The position numbers were made by a program, and so were the translations under genes. This document shows positions 25,242-34,068 of a stretch of 64,000 nt of DNA, in pieces. Below the pieces are notes generated by a model that was not told the DNA's origin, ran no database searches, and saw only the letters and a list, made by a program, of their open reading frames with translations. This DNA is from Alloscardovia macacae (GTDB lineage: Bacteria; Actinomycetota; Actinomycetes; Actinomycetales; Bifidobacteriaceae), in NCBI RefSeq assembly GCF_002259705.1, contig NZ_MWWT01000005.1, forward strand, positions 372,001 through 436,000. Reading direction: 5' to 3'. Positions within the stretch are counted from its first letter, which is position 1; every line of letters begins with the position of its first letter.

Positions 25242-25300
25242 GGGCGGGGCGGGGCTGCTCGGCGCGGGGCTGGACTGCTGCTCTCAGCTGCCGGGCGCGC

Positions 25301-25387
25301 AAAAATGCGACTTTTCTAGAAGTCTGTGGATTTTTTAGCCTGTGTGGCCTCGAAAAATCGATGAACTTCTAGAAAAGTCGCATTTTT
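25301..25387. terminator. Long perfect inverted repeat, bidirectional terminator between mntH and the GH3 gene
   Basis: Arms of 23 bp (25301-25323 and 25365-25387) are perfectly complementary, begin with AAAAATGCGAC and contain TCTAGA. The 41-nt loop can itself fold (GATTTTTTAGCC against GGCCTCGAAAAATC). A/T runs at both ends suit termination in both directions for the convergent genes. The stem is unusually long for a plain terminator. Confidence 0.8.
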
Positions 25388-25409
25388 TGTTTTCGCGGTG
25401 GCGCCCAGC

Positions 25410-27770
25410 CTAGTCCGTCACAGCGAAGACTGCACGCTTGAGGTCGCGGCGGCGTGACGAATGGCCGAGGAGCACTTCGAATTCTCCGTTCTCCACCACG
25501 CGGTTCGCCTCCGCGTCCACGATGCTGCATGCGCTGACTGGAATCTCGAAGGTGACTGTGCGCGTCTCGCCTGCAGCGAGCTCCACGCGCTGGAATGCCT
25601 TCAGCTCACGGTTAGTCCAGCTCACCGAAGTGACGAGGTCGCCGATGTAGGCCTGAACCACTTCCACACCCTTGAGCGAACCAGTATTTGTCACGTCGAT
25701 GCTCACGCGCACGGTGTCGTCATGACCATAGGCAGGAATCATGACTGCCGGTGCATCGGATTCGTCCTGCGCATCTGCAGAGCCCATGGTCCACACGGAC
25801 GTATCCACATCCTCGACGCTTTCGACCTCGCGCGTCACATTCTCGAAGCGTACGTCTCCGTAGGAGAATGTCGTGTAGGACAGCCCTTCGCCGAAGGCGA
25901 AGGCTGGATCCTGGGTGAGGTCGGCGTAACGGTCTCCATGCTGGCCGCGAATCTGGTTATAGTACACAGGCAGCTGGCCGGCGTGGCGTGGGAAGCTGAT
26001 AGGCAGGCGGCCCGATGGGCTGACCATGCCCATGATGATCTCCGCGATGGCCTGGCCGCCCTTCATGCCTGGGCTTGGCGCCCAGAGCAGTGCAGCTGCG
26101 TCATGTAGAACGCTGTCTGGCAGAATCTGTGGTTTGCTGGACATGAGGACCACGACGGTAGGAGTGTCGGTGGCTATGACGGCGTCCAGCAGTGCATTCT
26201 GTCCGCCGAGCAGCTCGAGAGTAGCGGTAGAGCAGCCTTCACCGATGAGCTGAATCACATCACCCACCACGACCACAGCCACATCTGCAGCCTGTGCCTT
26301 CGCTACAGCCTCACGGATAAGCGCATCGTCCACTGGGGCACTCTGGCCCACATATGGACGTGGCTGGCCATCTGGGTAGAACTCGCCAGCAGGGTCTGGC
26401 ACGAGGTCCACGATGCGTGCGCCTTCGGCAGTGGTCAGTGTCCAGTCGTGTGGCATGAGACGCTCGAAACCATCCTGCACGGTGGTGATGGTGGAGCGTG
26501 GATGTCCGTCTGGCATCCACGAGACCTGGCCGGAATTTCCTGCCCAGTCTCCCAGCTGTGTCTGCGCGTCATCGATGAGCGGTCCGATGAGTGCCACCTT
26601 ATGCGCTTTATGTGGCAGCGGAAGGGTGCCATCATTTCTCAGGAGGGCGACCGACTCGCGAGTCAAGTCTAAATTGGCAGCAGAATGCGCGGCATTCCCT
26701 ATGACCTTCTTCGCCGCCGCTGCATCAGGCAGACGCGGATCTTCGAACAAGCCGAGGCGGAACTTCAGCGCGAGAATGCGCGACACTGGCGCGTCGAGCT
26801 CGTCCTCAGTGAGCAGACCGCGTTCCACAGCCTCGTACGCAGCATCGTAGAACTCCGGCGAGGTCATAATGAGGTCGTTCCCCGCGCGAACAGCCGCCAC
26901 AGCAGCGAGCACAGGATTCGGCAGCACGCGCTGCTCCCAGACGAGACGGCTCACATTCGCCCAATCAGTGATAAGCGTGCCGGTGTAGCCCCACTTGTCG
27001 CGCAAAACGTCGTTTAGCAGCCACTTATTCAGCGTAATAGGCACGCCTTCGATGGACTCGTAGCCGAGCATAAACGTGCCGATGCCTTCCTTCGCCACGC
27101 GCTCGAACGGCGGCAAAAGCCACGAGGTGAGCTTACGGCGAGACAGGTCTGCTTCCGAGGCGTCGCGTCCGCCTTGCGTCTCGGAGTATCCCGCGAAATG
27201 CTTCGCCGTGGCGAGGATATTCTTCTTTCCGAGAGTCGCCTCGCCCGTCAGGCTTCCACCCTGATATCCGCGCACCATAGCGGAGGCGAGCTCGCCGATG
27301 AGGTACGGGTCTTCGCCGAAAGTCTCGCCCACGCGGCCCCAGCGCGTGTCGCGCGCGGCGTCGAGCACAGGGGAGAAGGTCCACTGGACGCCCGTCGTGA
27401 CGGCTTCTCGCGCCGTAATCTTCGCCGCGCGTTCTATCTTCGCTGCGTCCCAGCTGACCGCCATGCCGAGCTGCTCAGGAAAAATGGTCGCACCCGGGTA
27501 GAAAGAGTAGCCGTGGATGAGGTCGTCGCCCACGAGCAGTGGGATGCGCAGCCGCGTGGCCTGCACGAGTTCGTTCGCGCGCGGGAGGTCGTCCGGTGAG
27601 GTGTGGAGGATAGAGCCCGCGGTTTTGTTTAGGACCGTGTCGTCGAGGTTCGTTCGTGCGTCCAGCTGCAGCATTTGGCCAATTTTCTCTCTCAGCGTCA
27701 TGCGCCCGAGCAGGTCGCGCACGCGTTCCTCTACGGGCAGAGTAGCATCCCAGTATGCTTCATTCGTCAT
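25410..27770 (-). CDS. Glycoside hydrolase family 3 beta-glucosidase
   Basis: This 786-residue beta-glucosidase-type enzyme has an N-terminal TIM barrel with RWGRVGETFGEDPYL, AKHFAGYSE and the nucleophile Asp in TGTLITDWANV (about residue 270). An alpha/beta sandwich follows (GVEVVQAYIGD belongs to the C-terminal FnIII-like domain). There is no signal peptide, so it acts in the cytoplasm on imported beta-linked oligosaccharides or glycosides. AAGGAGG precedes the ATG. It stands alone, with no sugar transporter or LacI regulator next to it. Confidence 0.92.
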   Translation of the reverse strand: MTNEAYWDATLPVEERVRDLLGRMTLREKIGQMLQLDARTNLDDTVLNKTAGSILHTSPDDLPRANELVQATRLRIPLLVGDDLIHGYSFYPGATIFPEQLGMAVSWDAAKIERAAKITAREAVTTGVQWTFSPVLDAARDTRWGRVGETFGEDPYLIGELASAMVRGYQGGSLTGEATLGKKNILATAKHFAGYSETQGGRDASEADLSRRKLTSWLLPPFERVAKEGIGTFMLGYESIEGVPITLNKWLLNDVLRDKWGYTGTLITDWANVSRLVWEQRVLPNPVLAAVAAVRAGNDLIMTSPEFYDAAYEAVERGLLTEDELDAPVSRILALKFRLGLFEDPRLPDAAAAKKVIGNAAHSAANLDLTRESVALLRNDGTLPLPHKAHKVALIGPLIDDAQTQLGDWAGNSGQVSWMPDGHPRSTITTVQDGFERLMPHDWTLTTAEGARIVDLVPDPAGEFYPDGQPRPYVGQSAPVDDALIREAVAKAQAADVAVVVVGDVIQLIGEGCSTATLELLGGQNALLDAVIATDTPTVVVLMSSKPQILPDSVLHDAAALLWAPSPGMKGGQAIAEIIMGMVSPSGRLPISFPRHAGQLPVYYNQIRGQHGDRYADLTQDPAFAFGEGLSYTTFSYGDVRFENVTREVESVEDVDTSVWTMGSADAQDESDAPAVMIPAYGHDDTVRVSIDVTNTGSLKGVEVVQAYIGDLVTSVSWTNRELKAFQRVELAAGETRTVTFEIPVSACSIVDAEANRVVENGEFEVLLGHSSRRRDLKRAVFAVTD

Positions 27771-27971
27771 CGAAAGCCTCCTTGCGTGGGTGGGTTTTGA
27801 GTCTATGGTAGCGCGGGAGGTAGAACGATGTACCCCTGGTGTGGCGTGGGATGGAGTGTGGGAATCTCACTATGTGACACGCCGAGATGTGCATATTCGC
27901 GAGTGTGTGTTAGCGTAGCACTCAAGACTTTACTCCCCGCTGAAGCGGGCTGATACAGAAAGGAGCACAGC

Positions 27972-28046
27972 ATGCAGCATCTGTCCCACGCAGTAGTTCT
28001 CACGAGCTGGCGTAGCTGGCGCGCTTGGCGTACCTGGCAGGGATAG
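27972..28046 (+). CDS. trpL: Tryptophan leader peptide (attenuator) upstream of trpB
   Basis: A 24-codon ORF with an AAAGGAG site ends in SWRSWRAWRTWQG, so it has four Trp codons, each three codons apart. Two terminator hairpins follow before trpB. Ribosome stalling on these codons when charged tRNA-Trp is scarce would favour readthrough, the classical attenuation design. The roughly 200 bp before it (27771-27960) show no ORF worth calling and presumably hold the promoter. Confidence 0.9.
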   Translation: MQHLSHAVVLTSWRSWRAWRTWQG

Positions 28047-28061
28047 AGCGTGTCTGTGCAG

Positions 28062-28117
28062 CACATAGATACGTATCCATCACAGAACGTATCTATGTGA
28101 GACAAAGTCTTTTTTTT
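28062..28117 (+). terminator. Attenuator hairpin 1 after the trp leader peptide
   Basis: CACATAGATACGT (28062-28074) and ACGTATCTATGTG (28087-28099) form a perfect 13-bp stem, starting 15 bases after the leader stop. A small GAGAC/GTCTT hairpin and a run of T's (28109-28117) follow. This arrangement allows pause, antiterminator and terminator alternatives. Confidence 0.8.
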
Positions 28118-28123
28118 CGACCG

Positions 28124-28157
28124 AATCTCATCTAGATATCTAGGTGGGATTTTTTTA
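28124..28157 (+). terminator. Second terminator hairpin in the trp leader
   Basis: AATCTCATCTAGAT (28124-28137) pairs with ATCTAGGTGGGATT (28138-28151), with a few G-T pairs, and runs straight into seven T's. A second intrinsic terminator so close to the first is unusual and suggests two decision points. Confidence 0.8.
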
Positions 28158-28185
28158 TACCTCATTTACTAGAAAGGAGCTTCCT

Positions 28186-28224
28186 ATGAAGCGATGGCGC
28201 ATCCTCGTAGCCCAGGAAATGTGA
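28186..28224 (+). CDS. Possible second 12-residue leader peptide before trpB
   Basis: ATG 28186 has a strong AAAGGAG site and a 12-codon frame, MKRWRILVAQEM, ending at TGA 28222. It contains one Trp codon. It lies between the second terminator and trpB (start 28261). It may couple or regulate trpB translation, or be fortuitous. Confidence 0.4.
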   Translation: MKRWRILVAQEM

Positions 28225-28260
28225 CGAGAAAAATAGACAAAAAATAAAGGAAAAAATACC

Positions 28261-29490
28261 ATGACGAACCAGACCACTCCAGAAACCACTCCAGAGACCA
28301 CTCCAGAAACCATCGGCTACTTCGGACAGTTCGGAGGCAGCTTCGTTCCCGAGCCTATCCAGAAGCTGCTCGACGAACTCGAAGAAACTTTTAACCGCTA
28401 TAAGGATGATCCCGAATTCCTCGCCGAATATCACGCCTATCTGAAGGATTATGCAGGACGCGAGACCCCGCTCTACTACGCTGAATCACTGACGAATTAC
28501 CTCGGTGGAGCGAAGATATACCTCAAGCGCGAAGACCTGAATCATCTCGGCTCGCATAAGCTGAATAACGTCCTCGGTCAGATTCTGCTCGCCAAGCGCA
28601 TGGGAAAGACGCGTGTCATAGCAGAAACCGGTGCAGGTCAGCACGGTGTGGCCACGGCTGCCGCAGCAGCGCGATTCGGTATGAAGTGTGACATCTACAT
28701 GGGTGCTGTGGACGTGGAGCGCCAGAAGCTGAACGTCTTTCGTATGGAGATGATGGGAGCCACCGTCCACGCCGTCGAAACGGGGACAGCCACGCTGAAG
28801 AACGCAGTGGATGCAGCCTTCGGCGCATGGATGAATGACCTCGACGCCTTCTATGTGCTGGGTTCTGCAGTGGGTCCACATCCTTACCCGACCATCGTGC
28901 ATGAATTCCAGAAAGTCATCTCTGTAGAGTCGCGCCGTCAGATCCTCGAAAAGGAAGGACGACTGCCGGATGCAGTCATCGCCTGCGTGGGTGGAGGGTC
29001 GAACGCCATCGGCGCATTTTCTCAGTATGTGGACGACGAGTCGGTGAAGCTCATCGGCGTAGAAGCCACAGGTAAGGGACTGGATACTCACCAGCATGCA
29101 GCCACCATGGAAAAGGGGCGCATCGGTGTGGTCGATGGTATGAAGACCTACTCCCTGTTTAACGAGGACGGAAGCGTAGCAGAAGTATACTCCATCTCTG
29201 CAGGCCTCGACTACCCAGGCGTAGGCCCAGAGCACGCCTTCTTCAAGGACAGTGGTCGCGCCGAATACACGGGAGCCACAGATGATGAAGCAGTCAAAGC
29301 ACTGCTCCTGCTCTCGAAGACCGAGGGCATCATCCCAGCCATAGAAAGCTCGCACGCGCTCGCAGAAGTAATCAAGCGAGCACCGACGATGAGAAAAGAC
29401 CAGATCATCATCGTGAACGTCTCCGGTCGTGGAGACAAGGATGTGGCATCCATCAAGGATTACCTTCAGGAGCATCCAGAACTGGCATAA
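28261..29490 (+). CDS. trpB: Tryptophan synthase beta chain
   Basis: TrpB condenses indole with serine to tryptophan using PLP. The 409-residue protein carries [12 protein letters not shown], the PLP Lys in [37 protein letters not shown] and [10 protein letters not shown]. It is the main TrpB1 type by sequence. The first 16 residues contain a TPET repeat (12-bp units at 28273-28308). No trpA or other trp gene is adjacent, so this attenuator controls trpB alone or trpB plus the genes that follow. Confidence 0.95.
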   Translation: MTNQTTPETTPETTPETIGYFGQFGGSFVPEPIQKLLDELEETFNRYKDDPEFLAEYHAYLKDYAGRETPLYYAESLTNYLGGAKIYLKREDLNHLGSHKLNNVLGQILLAKRMGKTRVIAETGAGQHGVATAAAAARFGMKCDIYMGAVDVERQKLNVFRMEMMGATVHAVETGTATLKNAVDAAFGAWMNDLDAFYVLGSAVGPHPYPTIVHEFQKVISVESRRQILEKEGRLPDAVIACVGGGSNAIGAFSQYVDDESVKLIGVEATGKGLDTHQHAATMEKGRIGVVDGMKTYSLFNEDGSVAEVYSISAGLDYPGVGPEHAFFKDSGRAEYTGATDDEAVKALLLLSKTEGIIPAIESSHALAEVIKRAPTMRKDQIIIVNVSGRGDKDVASIKDYLQEHPELA

Positions 29491-29616
29491 GGTCAGAACA
29501 CAAGGGGCTAGGGGCGCGTTCGAGAGATAGAGAGAAAGAGCGCGCACTCTAGCCATATATTCAGTGTATCGAATTTTTTGACGGTGTGCATATGCATGCC
29601 CAGAATGAGAACCACC

Positions 29617-29979
29617 ATGAACCATACCTTCCATACCTTCGAACTGTCCACGCTGAAAGTGGAAGTCATAGAAACCGGACGCCCCTTCGTATGCAGCCAC
29701 CACGTGGGAGACTACTTCCTCGTCGAGGGAGAAAATCTCATCTTCGAGCAGACTCGCTCCTTCTCCCTGTACGCGCTCGCGGCACTGCTCCCACTCCTAC
29801 CAGCTAAGCAGCGGCCACTGCAGAAAGCAGACTGGATGCTTTCAGATAGCATCATCGCGTGCCCAGACCCCCACTGTGGAGCTGCCTTTCAGATAACGCG
29901 CATCACCTCGCGCACCTTTACCCATGAAGAGACCACCGTCGTGCCTGTGGCAGGGGTGGATGAGGAAGAATTGGACTAA
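29617..29979 (+). CDS. TIGR04076-family small protein
   Basis: This protein of about 120 residues follows the TIGR04076 pattern: LKVEVIETGRPFVCSHHVGDYFLVEG, then SLYALAALLPLLPAKQ, and a second Cys pair region (IACPDPHCGAAFQIT). Family members are small, Cys-containing and uncharacterised; they are often next to aldo/keto reductases, as here (6 bp downstream). The start could instead be ATG 29605, in the same frame; neither has a clear ribosome site. Confidence 0.7.
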   Translation: MNHTFHTFELSTLKVEVIETGRPFVCSHHVGDYFLVEGENLIFEQTRSFSLYALAALLPLLPAKQRPLQKADWMLSDSIIACPDPHCGAAFQITRITSRTFTHEETTVVPVAGVDEEELD

Positions 29980-29985
29980 AGAAAA

Positions 29986-31218
29986 ATGGAGAGAACAGAA
30001 CTGACACCCGGATACAGCATCTCGCGCGTCCTGAACGGCCTATGGCAGCTCTCGCCCGGCCACACGCTCTCCGGACGCCTCGATACCGCGGACATCCTGC
30101 ACGCCTTCCACGAGCTGACCGAACGCGGCATGACCACCTTCGACCTCGCGGACATCTACCTCGGCGCGGAAGACGTGCTCGGAGCGTTCCTGCGCGAACT
30201 GCGCGGTTCGAAAGGCGAGGGAGCGCTCACGTCCGACGATATCCAAATTCACGAAAAATACGTGCCGGATTACGACATCCTGAAAACCGTCAGCTTCGCG
30301 GACACGGAACGCATCATCGACCGGAGCCTAAGAAAACTCGGACGCGACTACATCGACCTCATTCAGTTCCACTGGTGGGATTACGAGGTGGACCGCTACA
30401 TCGAGGTCGCGCAGAACCTCGTGAAACTGCGCGATAAAGGAAAAATCCGACACATAGGCGTGACGAACTTCGACACCGCGCACCTGGCAGCACTCGTGGA
30501 CGCCGGCATCCCCGTCATCTCCTGCCAAAGCCAGTACTCGGTCTTCGACAGGCGCGTGGAGCGGGCGATGGTCGAGTACGGGACGAGCCTGGATACGAGC
30601 TCCGAGGCCGCGCGCGGCGAGGGTAGCGCCGGACAGGGAGAGGGCGGCGCCGGGCGGAACATGGGCGGCGCCGGACGGAGCGCGCACATCCAGCAAATCT
30701 GCTACGGAACGCTCGCCGGCGGACTGCTCAGCGAAAAATATCTCGACATTCTTCGTGCGGGCGCAAACGTGACAGAAAGTTTCGTGGACATCCAGCCGGA
30801 AACGCGCTCGCAGGTCAAATATCTCCAGATTATCGACGCAAGCCTCGGAGCGGACGGATACCTGCGCATCCTCGAACTGCTGAACGACATCGCGCGTGAG
30901 CACGGCGTACAGATAGCCCAGGTCGCGACGCGGTACATTCTGCAAAAAACTGGCGTGGCAGCCACCATCATAGGCATTCGCAATTCGCGCCACGTGGCGG
31001 AGAACGCGCGCATCGGCACGCTCTCGCTGAGTGCCGACGACGTGGAACGCATCGACGCTCTGCTCGCGCAGTACCCGACTGTTCCGGGCGAACCGTACGA
31101 ACTCGAGCGCGACCCGCACTCCATCTTCCGCTCCATCATTCGTATGAATGAGGCGGAGGGAGGGGATCGCGAAGCTCAAGCCGATGGTGATGCTCAGAAC
31201 AGCAAGGAAGGGAAGTAA
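29986..31218 (+). CDS. Aldo/keto reductase
   Basis: This 410-residue TIM-barrel oxidoreductase has MTTFDLADIYLGAEDVLG (catalytic Asp/Tyr region), RDYIDLIQFHWWDY (catalytic His region), IGVTNFDTAHLAAL and a C-terminal AATIIGIRNSRHV NADPH-binding segment. A Gly/Ala-rich insert (three 21-bp repeats at 30619-30681) sits in a loop after VFDRRVERAM. It is sandwiched between the TIGR04076 gene and an NhaC-like antiporter with gaps of only 6 and 3 bp. The substrate is unknown. Confidence 0.88.
   Translation: MERTELTPGYSISRVLNGLWQLSPGHTLSGRLDTADILHAFHELTERGMTTFDLADIYLGAEDVLGAFLRELRGSKGEGALTSDDIQIHEKYVPDYDILKTVSFADTERIIDRSLRKLGRDYIDLIQFHWWDYEVDRYIEVAQNLVKLRDKGKIRHIGVTNFDTAHLAALVDAGIPVISCQSQYSVFDRRVERAMVEYGTSLDTSSEAARGEGSAGQGEGGAGRNMGGAGRSAHIQQICYGTLAGGLLSEKYLDILRAGANVTESFVDIQPETRSQVKYLQIIDASLGADGYLRILELLNDIAREHGVQIAQVATRYILQKTGVAATIIGIRNSRHVAENARIGTLSLSADDVERIDALLAQYPTVPGEPYELERDPHSIFRSIIRMNEAEGGDREAQADGDAQNSKEGK
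30619..30681. repeat. 21-bp tandem repeat in the aldo/keto reductase gene
   Basis: Three consecutive 21-bp units, each containing GGCGCCGG or AGCGCCGG, encode seven-residue Gly/Ala-rich units (EGSAGQG, EGGAGRN, MGGAGRS). They keep frame and sit in a loop of the barrel. Confidence 0.85.
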
Positions 31219-31221
31219 ACT

Positions 31222-32844
31222 ATGACTACTCAGACTACCGCGACCGTCCAGCCGGACGCGCAGCCGACCGTCCAGCCGGCCACGCAGACAGGCGGGAAAC
31301 CGACCATCCGCTTTTACGGCGGCCCGCTCGTCGCGCTCCTCCCACTGGCCGTTTTCCTCGGATTCTGCATAGAATTCTTCGTCGTGCTCAAAGCATTCGA
31401 CATGGGCGTGCTCGCCATGGCCGCGCTGAGTGCGCTGCTCGTCACCGCGCTATTCGTGCGGACGGACGGCGGTACGAAGCAGGACGGGGCAGTGACGCAG
31501 GACGGCGCGACGAAGCGAGATGACAGGGCGGCGAAGCGGGACGGCGCAGCATCGTCCCGCGCACACTACTGGAACGCGGTCTATGCGGGCGTGCGCGAAG
31601 CCACGCCTATCGTCATCCTGCTACTGGCCATCGGAATGTTTTCCCAGCTCATCAAATCCGCGAACCTTTCCGGCGGTTTCCTCTGGATAGCGCAGCACGT
31701 GGGTGTCTCGGGTGGGCTGCTCAGCGCGCTCATCTTTCTGTTCGTGTGCATCATCGCCACGGCCACAGGTTCCTCGCTGGGCACGATGTTCACCGCTTTT
31801 CCTATTTTCTATCCGGCTGGCGTGCTGCTCGGCGCGCATCCAGCGTTCCTCGCTGCAGCTATCGTGGGCGGCGCTATTTTCGGCGATAATCTCGCGCCGA
31901 TTTCGGATACGACCATTATTTCGGCGTCCACGCAGCATTATTCTGGTGATCGCCGCTCTACGGCCGACGTGGGCGGGGCCGTTCGCACGCGCTTCAAGTA
32001 TTCGGCCGTCGCGGGCACGGCGACCTTCCTTCTGCTAGCACTGTTCGGCGGAAGCGGGAGCGGGAGTGTCGCGGGTTCTGTGGGTTCTGCGGGAGGCGAT
32101 GGAATGACAGGCGGCGCTGCATTCGCCAATTCCGCGGTCGCAGCAGATCCGAAAACCCTCCTCATGCTCCTTCCGGTCGCGCTGATGCTCGGTGCCGTCG
32201 TACTGACGAAAGACCTTTACCTGAGCATCATCCTCGGCATCCTCAGCGGCGCAGGCGTGGGGCTCGCCGCCGGCATTCTGGGCGTGCAGGACATCGTGTC
32301 CGTGAAGGACGGCGCTCCTGCTGGCTTCCTTTTCGAGGGTGTCAATTCTATGATGAGCACAGTGATCCTCGTCATCGCTGTCTATGGCATCATGGGAGTG
32401 CTACAGGCGGCTGGACTTCTCGACGCTCTGCTGTCTCGTCTCGGAAGGTCGCGTTTCGGGGCGAGTGCTCGTGGCACCGAACTCATCATTATGGTGGGAA
32501 TCACTGTGACGACGCTCCTGTTCGGTGGTGTGACCTCAGCGTCCATGACCACATTCGGTAAAGTCTGTGACGGTCTCGGCCAGCGTGCAGGACTTCACCC
32601 GTACCGCCGCGCAAACCTGCTCGACGGCTTCGCGAATGGTCTGGCTGTGTGTATTCCTTTCCTCAGCGTCTTCGTCTTCATCGGGTCGAGCTTGACGAGT
32701 GGATATGCAGAAAATGGAGTAGCAGCAGTGAGCGTGGTAGAGCTCAGCGCCCACATGGTCTACCCAGCTCTGCTCTTCCTCGTGCTTCTCGGTTCCGTGC
32801 TCACAGGCTGGGGGCGAATATACGAGCGGGGGAGAGGAGAATAG
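31222..32844 (+). CDS. NhaC-family Na+/H+ antiporter
   Basis: This 540-residue membrane transporter has about twelve helices. The family hallmark IFGDNLAPISDTTIISAS lies in the middle, and ATATGSSLGTMFTAFPIF and GGVTSASMTTFGK further mark it as NhaC/Na+:H+ antiporter-like. Two low-complexity cytoplasmic loops are odd: TKQDGAVTQDGATKRDD near residues 85-110, and GSGSGSVAGSVGSAGGDG near 275-290. It begins 3 bp after the aldo/keto reductase gene and would exchange Na+ or a charged metabolite for H+. A terminator follows. Confidence 0.88.
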   Translation: MTTQTTATVQPDAQPTVQPATQTGGKPTIRFYGGPLVALLPLAVFLGFCIEFFVVLKAFDMGVLAMAALSALLVTALFVRTDGGTKQDGAVTQDGATKRDDRAAKRDGAASSRAHYWNAVYAGVREATPIVILLLAIGMFSQLIKSANLSGGFLWIAQHVGVSGGLLSALIFLFVCIIATATGSSLGTMFTAFPIFYPAGVLLGAHPAFLAAAIVGGAIFGDNLAPISDTTIISASTQHYSGDRRSTADVGGAVRTRFKYSAVAGTATFLLLALFGGSGSGSVAGSVGSAGGDGMTGGAAFANSAVAADPKTLLMLLPVALMLGAVVLTKDLYLSIILGILSGAGVGLAAGILGVQDIVSVKDGAPAGFLFEGVNSMMSTVILVIAVYGIMGVLQAAGLLDALLSRLGRSRFGASARGTELIIMVGITVTTLLFGGVTSASMTTFGKVCDGLGQRAGLHPYRRANLLDGFANGLAVCIPFLSVFVFIGSSLTSGYAENGVAAVSVVELSAHMVYPALLFLVLLGSVLTGWGRIYERGRGE

Positions 32845-32893
32845 TAATTTTCTCTGCTTTTCTGCGGGCCGAGGGCTGTGAACTGAGGGCTGA

Positions 32894-32938
32894 GGGCGGA
32901 TATGGCTAGACGTGATGGCCGTATCCGCCCGCGTGTTT
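32894..32938 (+). terminator. Terminator after the NhaC-like gene
   Basis: GGGCGGATA (32894-32902) pairs perfectly with TATCCGCCC (32922-32930), extended by GG/CC across a one-base bulge. TGTTTTC follows four bases later. Confidence 0.65.
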
Positions 32939-33022
32939 TCGAGAGGTGTTCGTAGTGGGCTGTGAGTAGAATGGAACGTCCCAGTACAGGGCGGGGATAG
33001 CAGAAAGGCGAGGAGGTGACTC

Positions 33023-33487
33023 ATGGTAAAAGTGAATAAACAGAACGTCGCAGGCTGGTTTCTAGGACTCATCGTGCTCGTGGCAGCTGTGCTCGCACTT
33101 ATGGCTCTGTACGGGCCAGTCCATCTCGAAGCGAGTCGCCTGAGCTTCACCTCGCTCAGCCAGCTGGATGCGCGTTCGCGCCAGATACTCCTTTATATAG
33201 GGTACGATGCGGCAGTATTCAGCACACTCGCCTTCGTCCACTATGCCATAGATAAGGGCATCGCTGTGCGAAATGGAAAGCGTTCTCGGCTGAAACGCGA
33301 GTGGCGACGTACTCCCGAAGCAGTGCTTCTCGCCGAGTCCCTTCTCGGAGGAGTAGTGGGGGCTAGTTTGAGCATGCTTATCTTCCACCATAAAGTGCAT
33401 ACATGGTATTTTGTGTGGGGACAGGTGGCTTTCTCCCTGCTGCATGTGGCGCTCCTCGCGTATGCACGCGCGGCGGGCTGGCTTTAG
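33023..33487 (+). CDS. DUF1294 membrane protein
   Basis: This 154-residue protein has about four membrane helices. The C-terminal half shows the DUF1294 pattern: YAIDKGIAVRNGKRSRLKREWRRTPEAVLLAESLLGGVVGAS (split here), SMLIFHHKVHTWYFVWG. GAGGAGGTG precedes the ATG. The function of the family is unknown. It lies just upstream of rlmH. Confidence 0.82.
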   Translation: MVKVNKQNVAGWFLGLIVLVAAVLALMALYGPVHLEASRLSFTSLSQLDARSRQILLYIGYDAAVFSTLAFVHYAIDKGIAVRNGKRSRLKREWRRTPEAVLLAESLLGGVVGASLSMLIFHHKVHTWYFVWGQVAFSLLHVALLAYARAAGWL

Positions 33488-33539
33488 AATGCTTTCGAGA
33501 GCCTGCCGTAGAATGGTGTGAAAACGAGCAGGAGAAAAA

Positions 33540-34019
33540 GTGAGAATAAAAATACTCGCCGTCGGGAAATTGAAAGAAAAGTTCTGGAAGCAAGCCGTGG
33601 AAGAGTATGCCAAGCGGCTGAGCGCATACTGCACGTTCGAGATAGTAGAGCTCGCGGATGAAAAAACGCCGAATAATGCTAGCGCGAAAGAAGATGCTCT
33701 CATTCTCGAGAAGGAAGGCGAGCGCATCCTCGCGAAAATAAGCCCCGACGAGTACGTCATCGCTCTGGCCATCGAGGGGAAACTCGTCACGAGCGAGCAG
33801 CTCGCGCAGACGATAGAGCAGTGCGGGCTGCGTGGACACAGTAAAGTGACCTTCCTGATAGGAGGCTCACTCGGGCTGGCTCCAGAAGTGAAGAAGAGAG
33901 CTGATGAACTCATCTCCTTCGGACGCATTACCATGCCGCACCAGCTGGCGCGCGTGGTGCTCAGTGAGCAGATTTATCGCTCGTACCGCATCATGAACCA
34001 TCAGGCGTACCATAAGTAA
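33540..34019 (+). CDS. rlmH: 23S rRNA pseudouridine-1915 N3-methyltransferase RlmH
   Basis: This 159-residue SPOUT methyltransferase acts on pseudouridine 1915 in helix 69 of 23S rRNA. It begins IKILAVGKLKEKFW and has the trefoil-knot SAM site FLIGGSLGLAPEV and the C-terminal ARVVLSEQIYRSYRI...YHK. The start is GTG after GGAG. The length is exactly that of the family. Confidence 0.95.
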   Translation: MRIKILAVGKLKEKFWKQAVEEYAKRLSAYCTFEIVELADEKTPNNASAKEDALILEKEGERILAKISPDEYVIALAIEGKLVTSEQLAQTIEQCGLRGHSKVTFLIGGSLGLAPEVKKRADELISFGRITMPHQLARVVLSEQIYRSYRIMNHQAYHK

Positions 34020-34068
34020 AAGCACATACTTCGCGAGGAATCATAAGGGAGAGGAGAGCATACGAATC

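Noticed and set aside
28486-29703. Minus-strand open frame of 405 codons opposite trpB
   Set aside because: Antisense shadow of trpB with Cys/His-rich composition and no recognisable domain.
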